From an uncultured Eubacteriales bacterium (GTDB taxonomy: Bacteria > Bacillota > Clostridia > Oscillospirales > Oscillospiraceae), in NCBI GenBank assembly GCA_949283375.1, contig CASDSM010000036.1, forward strand, positions 1 to 64,000: DNA of 64,000 nt. The letters run 5' to 3'. The position numbers and the translations under genes are program-made. The notes beneath the pieces are model-generated. The model ran no database searches. It was not told the DNA's origin and saw only the letters and a list, made by a program, of their open reading frames with translations. Each line of letters starts with the position of its first letter. Positions within the stretch are counted from its first letter, which is position 1. Below, piece after piece: positions 1 to 8,126 of the stretch.

Positions 1-164
1 GACCAGACCTCGGCGAGGTCGTAGGTCCAGATGCCGTTTTCATACCGGCTCGCCCAGGTGTAGTCCCCGCTCGCCGCGGGGCGGTGCGCGCCGTCGATCG
101 CCACCGCCTTGATGCGCGTGGAGCCAAATTCGATGCCGAGGGCAATGCCGTTTTGCATAGACAT
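1..164 (-). CDS. FGGY-family carbohydrate kinase, N-terminus only (AraB-like)
   Basis: Only the first 54 codons are inside the window; the gene runs off the left edge. The N-terminus has the FGGY phosphate-binding loop ([12 protein letters not shown]) and then a TW...WTYDL stretch that resembles the L-ribulokinase-like branch of the family. These kinases phosphorylate sugars or keto-sugars in the cytoplasm. Start ATG at 164 follows an AGGAGG-type site. It sits 18 nt after the last permease gene, so it is probably the catabolic member of the importer operon. The AraR-type regulator nearby favours an arabinose/ribulose substrate, but this is inference from about 10 % of the protein. Confidence 0.75.
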   Translation of the reverse strand, partial: MSMQNGIALGIEFGSTRIKAVAIDGAHRPAASGDYTWASRYENGIWTYDLAEVW

Positions 165-182
165 GGTAATTTCCTCCTGCCG

Positions 183-1256
183 TTACTTATTTCTCTCCTT
201 GATCTTGGCAAAGATGCTCTGGAGCACGATGAAGAAGCAGAGCAGAATCGCGGTGAGGATGTTGGGCCAGGACGAGGCCAGCTTGCCCTGGAACTGGATG
301 ATGGAGGAGATGGTGCCGTTGATGAGCACACCGAAGAAGGAGCCGATCACATTTCCGACGCCGCCGGTGAGCAGGGTGCCGCCGATGACGGCGGAGGAGA
401 TGGCGCTCATCTCCAGACCGGTGGCCTGGGAGACGCTGCCGCTCATGGTGTTCAGGCAGAAGCAGATGCCGCCCACCGAGCAGAGGAAGGAGGAGAGGAC
501 ATAGGCCTTCAGCTTAGTCCGCTTCACATCCAGGCCCATCATGGAGGCAGACTGCTCGCTGCCGCCCACGGCGTAGAGGGAGCGGCCGAACTTGGTGTAG
601 CGCAGCATCAGGAAGATGAGGATGAGCACCACCAGCGCCACGAGCACACCCACGCGGATATAGGGGACCTGGAGCTTGCCCTTGTTGTTCACATAGCCCA
701 GAAACTCCGGCAGGAGGATCTTCGCGTTCGCCCAGTCGTAAAAGAGCTGGCTGGTCTCAGCGGTGATGGAGAGCTGGTCGGTGGAGATGACGGCGGTCAT
801 GCCGCGGCCGAAGAACATGCCGGCCATGGTGACAATAAAGGGCTGGATGTCCAGATAGCCCACGCAGAATCCCTGGACCAGGCCGAAGACCAGGCCGATC
901 AGCAGGACGAGCAGACACATAACGATGGCGTTGATCCCCTGCGCCATGCCCCAGGCGAGGAACATGCAGTCCAGCGCGATCAGCGAGCCGACGGAGATAT
1001 CAATGCCGCCGGTGAGCATGACGCAGGTCATGCCGCAGGCCACGCAGATCAGGCCGGCGTTGTTGATGAGGATGTTCAGAAAGGTCTGGAACCGGGTGAA
1101 GCCGTTGCCGATCACCCCCAGATTGGCCAGCAGGAAGCCGAGCAGGTACAGCAGCACAAACAGCACAATGGTGATAAGCAGCAGCAGGGTGTTGCCGTTG
1201 ATCTTCCGCTTCTCTTTCAGTGCGTTGGCAGGCTTTGCGGCGTTGGTCTTGCTCAT
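183..1256 (-). CDS. Sugar ABC transporter permease (YjfF/AraZ-like)
   Basis: A 357-residue inner-membrane permease of the BPD_transp_2 (RbsC) family with about ten hydrophobic segments. It has the family motif 'GGIDISVGSLIAL' near residue 65 and the EAA-like 'GGTLLTGGVGNVIGSFFG' loop near residue 290. It is the second of two different permeases. Two unequal permeases plus one fused ATPase is the layout of the E. coli galactofuranose importer (YtfQRT-YjfF) and the AraUVWZ arabinose importer. The ATG overlaps the stop of the upstream permease by 4 nt (ATGA), indicating translational coupling. Confidence 0.9.
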   Translation of the reverse strand: MSKTNAAKPANALKEKRKINGNTLLLLITIVLFVLLYLLGFLLANLGVIGNGFTRFQTFLNILINNAGLICVACGMTCVMLTGGIDISVGSLIALDCMFLAWGMAQGINAIVMCLLVLLIGLVFGLVQGFCVGYLDIQPFIVTMAGMFFGRGMTAVISTDQLSITAETSQLFYDWANAKILLPEFLGYVNNKGKLQVPYIRVGVLVALVVLILIFLMLRYTKFGRSLYAVGGSEQSASMMGLDVKRTKLKAYVLSSFLCSVGGICFCLNTMSGSVSQATGLEMSAISSAVIGGTLLTGGVGNVIGSFFGVLINGTISSIIQFQGKLASSWPNILTAILLCFFIVLQSIFAKIKERNK

Positions 1257-2320
1257 GCCTGCACCTCCTTTCCGCGGCTGCGGAGCTTACGGACGGCGTT
1301 CTGGAGGGGCCGGGACTGGATGGCCACGATGGCGATGACGATGACCGCCTTGAACACCGGGTTGACAGCGGTGGAGACGCCGAGGTTATACATCGTGGTG
1401 GTGATCGCCTGGATGGTATAGGCGCCGATGATGGACCCGGCGAGGTTGAACTTGCCGCCGCCCAGGCTGTTGCCGCCCAGGGCGACTGCCAGGATGGCGT
1501 CGAGCTCCATGTTCAGGCCGATATTGTTCGAGTCGGCGCTGGTGATGCGCGAGGCGTTCACGATGCCGGCGATCCCGGCGCACAGGCCGCAGATCAGGTA
1601 GCACAGGAAGATGATGCGGCGGGAGTTGAGGCCGGCGATCCGGCTCGAGCGTTTGTTGATGCCGACGGACTGGATATACATCCCCATCGCGGTCTTCTTG
1701 AGCACGACGGAGACCACCACGACGCAGATGGCGGCGATGATGAGCGGGGTGGGGACCGGGCCGATATAGCCGCCGTAGACAGCGAACTCCGGCACGCGGA
1801 CGTAGACGATCAGGTTGTTGCACAGCAGCAGGCCGATCGCCCGGGCGGCAGACCAGAGGATCAGGGTGGCCACCATCGGCTGGATGTCCAGATAGGCGAC
1901 CAGAGCGCCGTTGAACGCGCCGCAGATGCAGCCCATCACCAGCGCGCCGAGCAGGCCGACGATCAGCGGCATGGCAAACTCGCTCGCGTCCGCCACGGAG
2001 GAGACGCCATAGCCCGCCACCAGCATGCAGCAGAAGGAGGCGCACAGGCTCATCACCGAGCCGACGGAGATGTCGGTGCCGGCGGAGGCGGAGACCACCA
2101 GGGTCATGCCGATGGCGAGGATGGCCACCTCGCTGCCGCGGTTGAGGATGTTGACCAGGCGGCCCTGGAGCACGCCGTTGGTCAGGGAGATCTGGAAGAA
2201 GTTATAAAACGGGTTGCCCTGAGAGATATCATAGATCATGTTGACCGCCAGCACCAGCAGCACGCAGACAACGGGCAGGAAGAGCTGCTGTTTGGTGAAC
2301 TTTGCCAGCTTGTTTTTCAT
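1253..2320 (-). CDS. Sugar ABC transporter permease (YtfT/AraW-like)
   Basis: A 355-residue permease of the RbsC/YtfT family, predicted in the cytoplasmic membrane. The 'GTDISVGSVMSL' motif (near residue 85) and 'AVALGGNSLGGGKFNLAGSIIGA' region (near residue 285) are characteristic. It should pair with the permease encoded just downstream as a heterodimer. Its ATG overlaps the 3' end of the ATPase gene by 4 nt. The substrate is probably a furanose-form pentose or hexose by family, which the sequence alone cannot settle. Confidence 0.9.
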   Translation of the reverse strand: MKNKLAKFTKQQLFLPVVCVLLVLAVNMIYDISQGNPFYNFFQISLTNGVLQGRLVNILNRGSEVAILAIGMTLVVSASAGTDISVGSVMSLCASFCCMLVAGYGVSSVADASEFAMPLIVGLLGALVMGCICGAFNGALVAYLDIQPMVATLILWSAARAIGLLLCNNLIVYVRVPEFAVYGGYIGPVPTPLIIAAICVVVVSVVLKKTAMGMYIQSVGINKRSSRIAGLNSRRIIFLCYLICGLCAGIAGIVNASRITSADSNNIGLNMELDAILAVALGGNSLGGGKFNLAGSIIGAYTIQAITTTMYNLGVSTAVNPVFKAVIVIAIVAIQSRPLQNAVRKLRSRGKEVQA

Positions 2321-3834
2321 TCGGTTCCACCTCCCGCGATCGCGGCCATGACCCGCTCTTGGGTCAGCTCGCCGTCCAGTTCGCCCACCTTGGCGCCGTC
2401 CCGGAGGACCGCCATCCGGTTACAGGTACGCAGCATCTCTTCGATCTCAGAGGAGATGAACAGGATGCTCTTCCCCTCGCCCGCGAGCTGGACGATGAGC
2501 TTCTGGATCTCCGTCTTGGTGCCGACGTCGATGCCGCGCGTTGGCTCGTCCAGGATGAGGAAGTCGGGGTCGGTGGCCAGCCACCGGGCCAGGATGGCCT
2601 TCTGCTGGTTGCCGCCGGAGAGCTGCTTGATGGGGGTCTCGCGGCTGGCTGTCTTGATCTGGAGCAGGTCGATGTACCGGTCGGCGATCTCCTCCTGCTT
2701 GGCGCGCGACAGGCGCTTGAACATGCCCCGCTTGGCCTGGAGGGCGAGGATGATATTCTCGCGCACCGAGAGGTCGCCGATGATGCCCTCCGCTTTGCGG
2801 TCGTCCGGGAGCATGCCCATGCCGAGCTGCATCGCCTCGATGGGCTGATTGATTTTGGCCTCCTTGCCGGCCACCTTAAGCGTGCCGGTCTGGGCGCGGT
2901 CCGCGCCGTAGATCGCACGGGCCAGCTCGCTGCGGCCGGAGCCGAGCAGGCCGGTCAGGCCGACCACCTCGCCCTTGTGGATGTCGAGGTCAAACGGCTT
3001 GATGGTGCCCTTGTGGCTCAGGCCGCGGGCCTCGATCTCCAGCTCTGCGTTTGCGTCGTAGGCGAAACCCTCCGGCTTGATGTCTGCCAGGTCATCGAAG
3101 TCCTTGCCCATCATCGCCGCCACCAGCTTGACACGGGGGAGCTGGGCCACGGGGTATTCGCCCACCAGGGTGCCGTTGCGCAGGACGGTGATCCGGTCGC
3201 AGACGGCGTAGACCTGCTCGAGGAAGTGGGTGACAAAGATGATGCCGACCCCCGCCTCCTTGAGCTGGAGCATCATCTTGAAGAGCTTGGCCACCTCGCC
3301 GTCATCGAGGGAGGAGGTCGGCTCGTCGAGGATGAGCACCTTGCAGTCCATGTCCACCGCGCGGGCGATGGCGATCATCTGCTGGATGGCGAGGGAGTAG
3401 TTCTCCAGGTTCTGGGTGACGTCCACCTGGATATCCAGCGTCCGCACGACGTCATTGGCGCGTTTGATCATCTCTTTCCGGTCGATCGTGTGGAAGCGGG
3501 TCATCGGCTCGCGGCCGATATAGAGGTTCTCCGCCACGCTCAGGTTGGGGCAGAGGTTGACCTCCTGATACACGGTGGAGATGCCCACGCGCTGGGCATC
3601 CTGGGTGGAGCGGTTCTTCACCGGACCGTCGATGCCTGCCACATGGATCTCGCCCGCCTCAAAATCGTTGATGCCGGTCAGGCACTTGATGAGGGTGGAC
3701 TTGCCCGCGCCGTTCTCACCCATCAGGGCATGGATCTCGCCCTCGCGCAGGGTGAAGTCCACGTTGTCCAGGGCCTTCACGCCGGGGAAGGTCATCGAGA
3801 TGCCGCGCATGGTCAGCACTACATTAGGTTCCAT
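2317..3834 (-). CDS. Sugar ABC transporter ATP-binding protein, two-domain (YtfR/AraV-like)
   Basis: 505 residues, the usual length for RbsA/YtfR proteins, with two fused nucleotide-binding domains. Domain 1 has Walker A GENGAGKST (near residue 40) and Walker B LILDEPTS. Domain 2 has a degenerate P-loop (GLLGSGRSEL), an intact signature (LSGGNQQKA) and LILDEPTRG. One strong and one weak ATP site is normal for this family. It powers the importer with the two downstream permeases. A stem-loop separates it from the binding-protein gene upstream. Confidence 0.93.
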   Translation of the reverse strand: MEPNVVLTMRGISMTFPGVKALDNVDFTLREGEIHALMGENGAGKSTLIKCLTGINDFEAGEIHVAGIDGPVKNRSTQDAQRVGISTVYQEVNLCPNLSVAENLYIGREPMTRFHTIDRKEMIKRANDVVRTLDIQVDVTQNLENYSLAIQQMIAIARAVDMDCKVLILDEPTSSLDDGEVAKLFKMMLQLKEAGVGIIFVTHFLEQVYAVCDRITVLRNGTLVGEYPVAQLPRVKLVAAMMGKDFDDLADIKPEGFAYDANAELEIEARGLSHKGTIKPFDLDIHKGEVVGLTGLLGSGRSELARAIYGADRAQTGTLKVAGKEAKINQPIEAMQLGMGMLPDDRKAEGIIGDLSVRENIILALQAKRGMFKRLSRAKQEEIADRYIDLLQIKTASRETPIKQLSGGNQQKAILARWLATDPDFLILDEPTRGIDVGTKTEIQKLIVQLAGEGKSILFISSEIEEMLRTCNRMAVLRDGAKVGELDGELTQERVMAAIAGGGTE

Positions 3835-3858
3835 TCACATTCACCTCAACTCGTCAGA

Positions 3859-3888
3859 GAGGGAGGACCCTGTACCGGGCCCTCCCTC
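3859..3888 (-). promoter_or_regulatory. Intercistronic stem-loop between binding protein and ATPase genes
   Basis: GAGGGAGG (3859-3866) pairs with CCTCCCTC (3881-3888), and CCC pairs with GGG after one A/C mismatch; the loop is about 6 nt. It lacks a U-tract on the minus strand. The likely role is to protect the upstream binding-protein message or attenuate into the membrane genes, which is common in ABC importer operons. Confidence 0.6.
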
Positions 3889-3928
3889 AGGGATTCTACG
3901 GATAGAACTGATTCAGATTGCCTGGAGA

Positions 3929-5038
3929 TCAGTACGGACGGTTGTCCACGACCTCCTGGGTGACCACGATGCACTCCTGCTCCTCGCCGTTGACGGTGAT
4001 GGAGGTGACATCGTCCTCCGCGACGAACCAGGACTCGGTGACGTAGACTTCCTTCTCAGGAGTCTCGCCGGCCTCGAGCTGCTGGATGATCTCAGACACG
4101 GTGGGGGCGGCCATCGGGTTGCACTCGAAGTTGGCGTTCAGCTTGCCATCGAGGACCATCTGGACATAGGGACGGTTCGCGTCGAAGGAGACGAGGATGA
4201 CGTCGCCGCCCACGCCGTAGGTGACACCAGCGGTGTCCATGGCGGTCATAGCGCCGGCCGCCTCGTTATCGTTCTGGCAGATGACCACATTGAACTGGCC
4301 CTCATAGCTCTGGCAGTAGGACTCCATGACCTCCTGGCCGCCAGCCTCGGTGAAGTCACCGGACTGAGAGTCGAGAATGGTCCAGCCTTCGCGGTCCGCG
4401 ATCTCCTTGAAGCCGTCGGTACGGCCGATGGTGGCGGAGGCGCCGACGGAGCCCTCGATGACCAGGATATTGAGCTCCTCAATGCCCTTGGCGGCAGCAT
4501 AGGCCTTCAGCCACTCGCCGCAGGCCTGGCCCTCGACCAGGAAGTCAGAGCCGACCCAGGAGACATACTTGTCAGAGTCGTCGATGGTGCGGTCGATCAC
4601 GATGACGGGGATGCCCGCGTCCTCACACTCGGTCAGCACGGTGTCCCAGCCGGTGGAGACGATGGGGTCGATGATGATGTAGTCCACTTCCTCCTGCACG
4701 AAGGTACGCACAGCCTCGAGCTGGGTGGCGGAGTCGTTGTCGCAGTCAACGAACTTCAGCTCATAGCCGTTGGCCTCGCTGAACACGTCCTGCGCGCTCT
4801 TGGTGGAGGCGGTGCGCCAGTCGGACTCGTGACCCACCTGCGCAAAGCCGACAGTGATCAGGTCGCCGGAGGCAGCGTCGCCGGCATCATCAGCGGTGTC
4901 GCCGGCATCGGCGGCATCACCAGCGGAGGTGTCGTCCGCCGCGTCGCCGGCGTCACCGGAGTCGGCAGCAGTGCCGCCGCAGGCGGCCAGGCAGAGGACC
5001 ATGACAAGAGAGAGGAGCAGTGCGAGCAGCTTCTTCAT
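3929..5038 (-). CDS. Sugar-binding lipoprotein of ABC importer (YtfQ/AraU-like)
   Basis: A 369-residue periplasmic-binding-protein-like I (Peripla_BP_4) lipoprotein. The signal peptide ends in lipobox LAAC at residue 20. An Asp/Ala/Gly-rich flexible tether follows to about residue 57, then the domain 'VGFAQVGHESDWR', typical of YtfQ-type furanose-binding proteins. The phrase STGWDTVL and IPVIVIDRTI fit the ligand cleft region. It is the first gene of the importer operon. A second, shorter paralogue at 7137-8126 sits beside the sensor kinase. Ligand inferred: arabinose or galactofuranose type. Confidence 0.93.
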   Translation of the reverse strand: MKKLLALLLSLVMVLCLAACGGTAADSGDAGDAADDTSAGDAADAGDTADDAGDAASGDLITVGFAQVGHESDWRTASTKSAQDVFSEANGYELKFVDCDNDSATQLEAVRTFVQEEVDYIIIDPIVSTGWDTVLTECEDAGIPVIVIDRTIDDSDKYVSWVGSDFLVEGQACGEWLKAYAAAKGIEELNILVIEGSVGASATIGRTDGFKEIADREGWTILDSQSGDFTEAGGQEVMESYCQSYEGQFNVVICQNDNEAAGAMTAMDTAGVTYGVGGDVILVSFDANRPYVQMVLDGKLNANFECNPMAAPTVSEIIQQLEAGETPEKEVYVTESWFVAEDDVTSITVNGEEQECIVVTQEVVDNRPY

Positions 5039-5096
5039 GTTTCATCCTTCTTTCCTGATATTTGAGAGCGTATGGTCCGCTCTCTGAACTGGTTTT

Positions 5097-5126
5097 ACTA
5101 TACCGGTTTTTTCCCATTTCCGTCAA
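5097..5126 (-). promoter_or_regulatory. Sigma-A promoter of the sugar importer operon
   Basis: On the minus strand: -35 TTGACG (complement of 5121-5126), 18-nt spacer, -10 TATAGT (complement of 5097-5102). Expected start of transcription is near 5090, giving a leader of about 50 nt before the binding-protein ATG. Confidence 0.75.
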
Positions 5127-5163
5127 TGACAGGCTTTGGCGGAACATGTATTTTGTATCTTTT

Positions 5164-5208
5164 ATACATACCTCTTTTTATATTTTCAGATAAATACATA
5201 CCACTTTT
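5164..5208 (-). promoter_or_regulatory. Direct-repeat activator site upstream of importer promoter
   Basis: ATACATACC-T-CTTTT (5164-5178) and ATACATACC-A-CTTTT (5194-5208) are 14/15 identical and exactly 30 bp apart, that is three helical turns on one DNA face. They end about 38 bp upstream of the -35 box. Tandem direct repeats upstream of -35 are the usual target of AraC/YesN-type activators. The first copy overlaps a 5-bp inverted repeat TGTAT-N5-ATACA (5154-5168). The rest of the 520-bp gap (5039-5558) holds AT-rich DNA with no gene. Confidence 0.55.
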
Positions 5209-5558
5209 CCCATAAAGTTTGTTTTCTTTTGATGATTGGTCAAATTAGTTTGTTATTTTATGATTCCAGCTCCTCCGGGCCGGGAAAAGTCCGCAAAATA
5301 CCTGCAAAAACCGGGCGGTCGAAGGCGGACAGAAATTAAATATCTTTTGGAAATATAGTTATTTTTTGTTCCGGCCGCCGCGGTTTTCTGCGCGCCGGTT
5401 CGTTCTCTTCGGCGCAGATGTCAATTTCTTGCGGGACGGGAGGGAGAATTTTTGCAACAAACCATCTCTTTTCCTGCCGCAGCACTTGTGATACAATACA
5501 GGGAATAGCGGTTCCCCCTTCCCGGAGGACCGCCTCTGTGATGAGGAGGGGGATGCAG

Positions 5559-6647
5559 ATGCGCCCCAAATATGAGCAGTTGGCCGCCGAGCTGCGGCGG
5601 GAGATCCAGATGGGACAGTATACGGCCGCCGGCCGTCTGCCTGCGGAGGCAGTTCTGTCCAAACAGCGCCAGGTCTGCCGCCAGACCGTGCGCAGGGCGC
5701 TCGAGCTGCTGGCCGCAGAGGGGCTGATCGACCGGCGGCACGGCAACGGCTCCTATTTAAAGCAGAGTCCCCAGCGCCAGCGGCGTGTGGCGGTGGTGCT
5801 CTCCTATCCCAGCGACTACATCTTCCCCCGCGTGCTCGACGACATCCAGAATGTGCTCTATGCCAACTCCTTCACTCCCATGCTCTTCTCCACCGGCAAC
5901 CGGACCGGGCGGGAGCGCGCGGTGCTCGAGCGGCTGCTGCAGGAGGACCTCAGCGGCCTGCTGATGGAGGGGGTGCGCACCGCCCTGCCCAATCCCAACC
6001 TCGATCTGTACCGCCAGCTCCGCCAGCGGGGGGTGCCCTCCGTCTTCCTCTACGCCCCGCCCAACGGGCTGGAGGGGGCGGTCTGCATCTCGGATGACGA
6101 CCGGGGCGGCAGCTATCTGCTCACCCGCTACCTGATCGGCCTGGGCCACGACCGGATCGGCGGCATCTTCAAGGCGGATGACCGGCAGGGGACGGAGCGC
6201 TACCTCGGCTATGCCGAGGCGCTGCGCGATGCCGGCATCACCTTGGACGAGAGCTGCCTGCGCTGGTTCAACAGCGAGGACCGGCTGGACCTGCTTAACA
6301 CCGGTAACCCCTGGTTCCTGCACCGCTATCTGGAGCGCTATCTGGGCGGGTGCAGCGCAGTGCTGTGCTACAACGACGAGATCGCCTATCAGCTCATCCG
6401 CCTCCTGCTCTCTGCCGGGCAGCGGGTGCCGGAGGATGTGTCCGTTGTCAGCTTTGACCACAGCTATTACAGCGACAACAGCCCCATTCCCATCACCTCG
6501 CTCCCCCACAGCGCCCAGCAGCCCGGACGGCTGGCCACGGAGGAGCTGGTCTCCATGATGAGCGGCCGCCCCGGCCAGAGCAGGACCCTCTCCTGGACGC
6601 TGGTCAAGCGGGACAGCTCCGGTCCCCGCCCTGGCCGCCGGTTCTGA
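5559..6647 (+). CDS. araR: AraR-type transcriptional repressor (GntR DNA-binding domain, LacI-type sensor domain)
   Basis: 362 residues. Residues 1-68 are a GntR winged helix (PKYEQLAAELRREI, then a QVCRQTVRRALELLAAEGL recognition region). Residues about 75-362 are a LacI-family ligand domain, including 'IGGIFKADDRQG', which is very like AraR of Bacillus. AraR represses arabinose genes and releases DNA on binding L-arabinose. ATG 5559 is preferred over ATG 5553 because AGGAGG at 5544-5549 then has a 9-nt spacing. It is divergent from the importer operon, which it probably controls. The promoter is unclear; a TACAAT hexamer lies at 5493-5498. Confidence 0.82.
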   Translation: MRPKYEQLAAELRREIQMGQYTAAGRLPAEAVLSKQRQVCRQTVRRALELLAAEGLIDRRHGNGSYLKQSPQRQRRVAVVLSYPSDYIFPRVLDDIQNVLYANSFTPMLFSTGNRTGRERAVLERLLQEDLSGLLMEGVRTALPNPNLDLYRQLRQRGVPSVFLYAPPNGLEGAVCISDDDRGGSYLLTRYLIGLGHDRIGGIFKADDRQGTERYLGYAEALRDAGITLDESCLRWFNSEDRLDLLNTGNPWFLHRYLERYLGGCSAVLCYNDEIAYQLIRLLLSAGQRVPEDVSVVSFDHSYYSDNSPIPITSLPHSAQQPGRLATEELVSMMSGRPGQSRTLSWTLVKRDSSGPRPGRRF

Positions 6648-6696
6648 GCCGCCGGCCAGAGCCGGAAAAACAGCAAAAATTTTTGAATGCCACGGG

Positions 6697-6725
6697 TTGA
6701 CTTTTTAGTCCGCCCGTGGTATTCT
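6697..6725 (+). promoter_or_regulatory. Sigma-A promoter of the 72-residue ORF, inside an inverted repeat
   Basis: TTGACT (6697-6702), 17-nt spacer, TATTCT (6720-6725). The -35 box and spacer lie between inverted arms CCACGGG (6690-6696) and CCCGTGG (6713-6719). The arms could be an operator or the terminator hairpin of the upstream repressor gene. Confidence 0.6.
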
Positions 6726-6777
6726 GTATGCGATAACTTTAAAACACATTTGTAATTGCTTGTCAGGAAATGAAAGA

Positions 6778-6854
6778 TGAACGCACAGTAAGTCTAACCA
6801 TTTCCGGACAGGTTTTTTTGTCTCCTGAGTGCGTTCAGACCTGTCTAACCATTT
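6778..6854 (+). promoter_or_regulatory. Structured leader with duplicated 12-nt motif
   Basis: TGAACGCAC (6778-6786) pairs with GTGCGTTCA (6829-6837), a perfect 9-bp stem enclosing 42 nt that include a T7 run. The 12-mer GTCTAACCATTT occurs inside the stem (6792-6803) and again directly against the Shine-Dalgarno AGGAGG (6843-6854). A repeated motif, one copy shielded and one at the ribosome site, suggests RNA-level or protein-mediated control of the next small gene. It matches no riboswitch class I know. Confidence 0.4.
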
Positions 6855-6867
6855 AGGAGGTATTTTT

Positions 6868-7086
6868 ATGAGCTACCATTCCGACCCCACCGCCAACGCC
6901 GCCATCGGCGCAGTTGACCGCGAGATTGAACGGATGATCCGGCGCGCAGAGCGGATCAAGCGCCGCCGCCAGAACGGCAAGCTGACGCCGGAGGAGCTGG
7001 CCGCAGCCCGCAGGCAGTTCACCGGCATCTACAGCCGCCTTCTCCGGGCTGCCCTGACGGACAGCCCCGATCCTCCGAAACGCTGA
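6868..7086 (+). CDS. Small basic protein of unknown function
   Basis: 72 residues, start ATG 6868 with AGGAGG at 6855-6860 (7-nt spacing). It is soluble, strongly basic in the middle (RRAERIKRRRQNGK, residues about 25-38) and mostly helical, with no membrane segment, Cys or recognised domain. It has its own promoter, a structured leader and a downstream terminator, so it is a genuine single-gene unit between two sugar-regulation genes. A nucleic-acid-binding or modulatory role is possible from the charge, but I do not recognise the family. Confidence 0.75.
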   Translation: MSYHSDPTANAAIGAVDREIERMIRRAERIKRRRQNGKLTPEELAAARRQFTGIYSRLLRAALTDSPDPPKR

Positions 7087-7092
7087 CAGCCA

Positions 7093-7118
7093 GAGGCGGC
7101 CGCAAATGCGGCCGCCTC
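7093..7118. terminator. Bidirectional terminator between convergent genes
   Basis: A 12-bp perfect stem, GAGGCGGCCGCA (7093-7104) with TGCGGCCGCCTC (7107-7118) and a 2-nt centre, between the plus-strand small gene and the minus-strand binding lipoprotein. The U-tracts are weak. Confidence 0.7.
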
Positions 7119-7136
7119 AAATGCTTTTGGGGAAGG

Positions 7137-8126
7137 TCAATAAGCGCGTGCGTCGATTATTTCCCGGGTGATGGTGGAAAAGGTGAAGGTCTGCTCTTCC
7201 ACATGGGACTGCTTCTCCGGGGTCCCGCCCGTCTCCAGGGTATGGATGATCTCCTCCACATAGGGCGCCTGGAGGGGGTTGCACTCGGCGTCAAAGGCGA
7301 TCTTTCCCTCCAGACAGGCCTCCAGCCCGGCGCGGGTGGCGTCGAAGGAGAGGATGAGGACCTCCCCCTCCTCCGTGCCGGCGGGGATGCCCGCCGCCTC
7401 CAGTGCGGCGATGGCGCCGGTGGCCATATTGTCGTTCTGGCAGACCAGCACGTCAAATGCCGTCCCGCCGTTCACCAGCGCCTCAACCAGCTCCTGCGCC
7501 TTGGCGGCGGTGAACTCGCCGTCCATCTGGGCCACGATCTCCCAGCGCTCCTGCCCGTCCAGCACAGAGGCAAAGCCCTCCGTGCGGCCGAGTTGCGCCG
7601 TGCTGCCCGCAGTGCCCTGGAGCTCCACGATGCGCAGGGTCTCCCCCGCCCAGCCAGACTCCTCCAGATGGGACGCCAGCCATCGCCCGGCAGCCTCCCC
7701 CTCGGCGAAGAAGTCCGAGCCGACGTAGGCGGTGTAGAGCGACTCGTCCTCCACCTGGATCATGCGGTCCATAATGATGACGGGGATGCCCTCCTTCTTC
7801 GCCTCGGTCAGCACGTCCTCCCAGCCGGTCTCGAGGATGGGGCAGAGCACGATGTAGTCCACCTGCTGCTGGATGAAGTTGTAGAGGGCGCTGATCTGGT
7901 TCTCCTGCTTCTGCTTGGCGTCGCTGAAGATGAGCTCATAGCCGTTTTCCCGGGTAAAGAGGCTGCGCATGGACTCACTGTTGGCCACGCGCCAGTCCGA
8001 CTCCGACCCGGTCTGGGAAAAGCCGATGACGATCCGCTCCTCCTCCACCTCCGTGCGCACCTGCTCCCCTCCGGCACAGGAGACCAGCAGGAGCAGACAC
8101 AGGATTGCTGCGATCCAACGCTTCAT
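7137..8126 (-). CDS. Sugar-binding lipoprotein of a sensory three-component system (AraP-like)
   Basis: 329 residues with signal peptide and lipobox LVSC (Cys16). It is a YtfQ-type periplasmic-binding domain ('IVIGFSQTGSESDWR', 'ETGWEDVLTEAKKEGIPVIIMDRMI'), clearly a paralogue of the importer binding protein at 3929-5038 but without the long acidic tether. It is last in a minus-strand operon with a response regulator and sensor kinase, overlapping the kinase by 4 nt. This is the layout of Geobacillus AraPST, where AraP binds arabinose and signals through the kinase AraS. The reading frame is intact, unlike its two partners. Confidence 0.85.
   Translation of the reverse strand: MKRWIAAILCLLLLVSCAGGEQVRTEVEEERIVIGFSQTGSESDWRVANSESMRSLFTRENGYELIFSDAKQKQENQISALYNFIQQQVDYIVLCPILETGWEDVLTEAKKEGIPVIIMDRMIQVEDESLYTAYVGSDFFAEGEAAGRWLASHLEESGWAGETLRIVELQGTAGSTAQLGRTEGFASVLDGQERWEIVAQMDGEFTAAKAQELVEALVNGGTAFDVLVCQNDNMATGAIAALEAAGIPAGTEEGEVLILSFDATRAGLEACLEGKIAFDAECNPLQAPYVEEIIHTLETGGTPEKQSHVEEQTFTFSTITREIIDARAY

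Noticed and set aside
84-4900. Very long open frames on the plus strand opposite the ABC importer genes
   Set aside because: They are mirror frames of G+C-rich genes, full of Asp, His, Glu, Gln and Ala/Arg runs, with no ribosome sites and no known domains. The same holds for most long opposite-strand frames throughout the window.
5136-5339. 67-residue ORF upstream of the AraR gene
   Set aside because: It lies over the promoter and operator repeats, is rich in Phe and Tyr from AT-rich DNA, and has no ribosome site.
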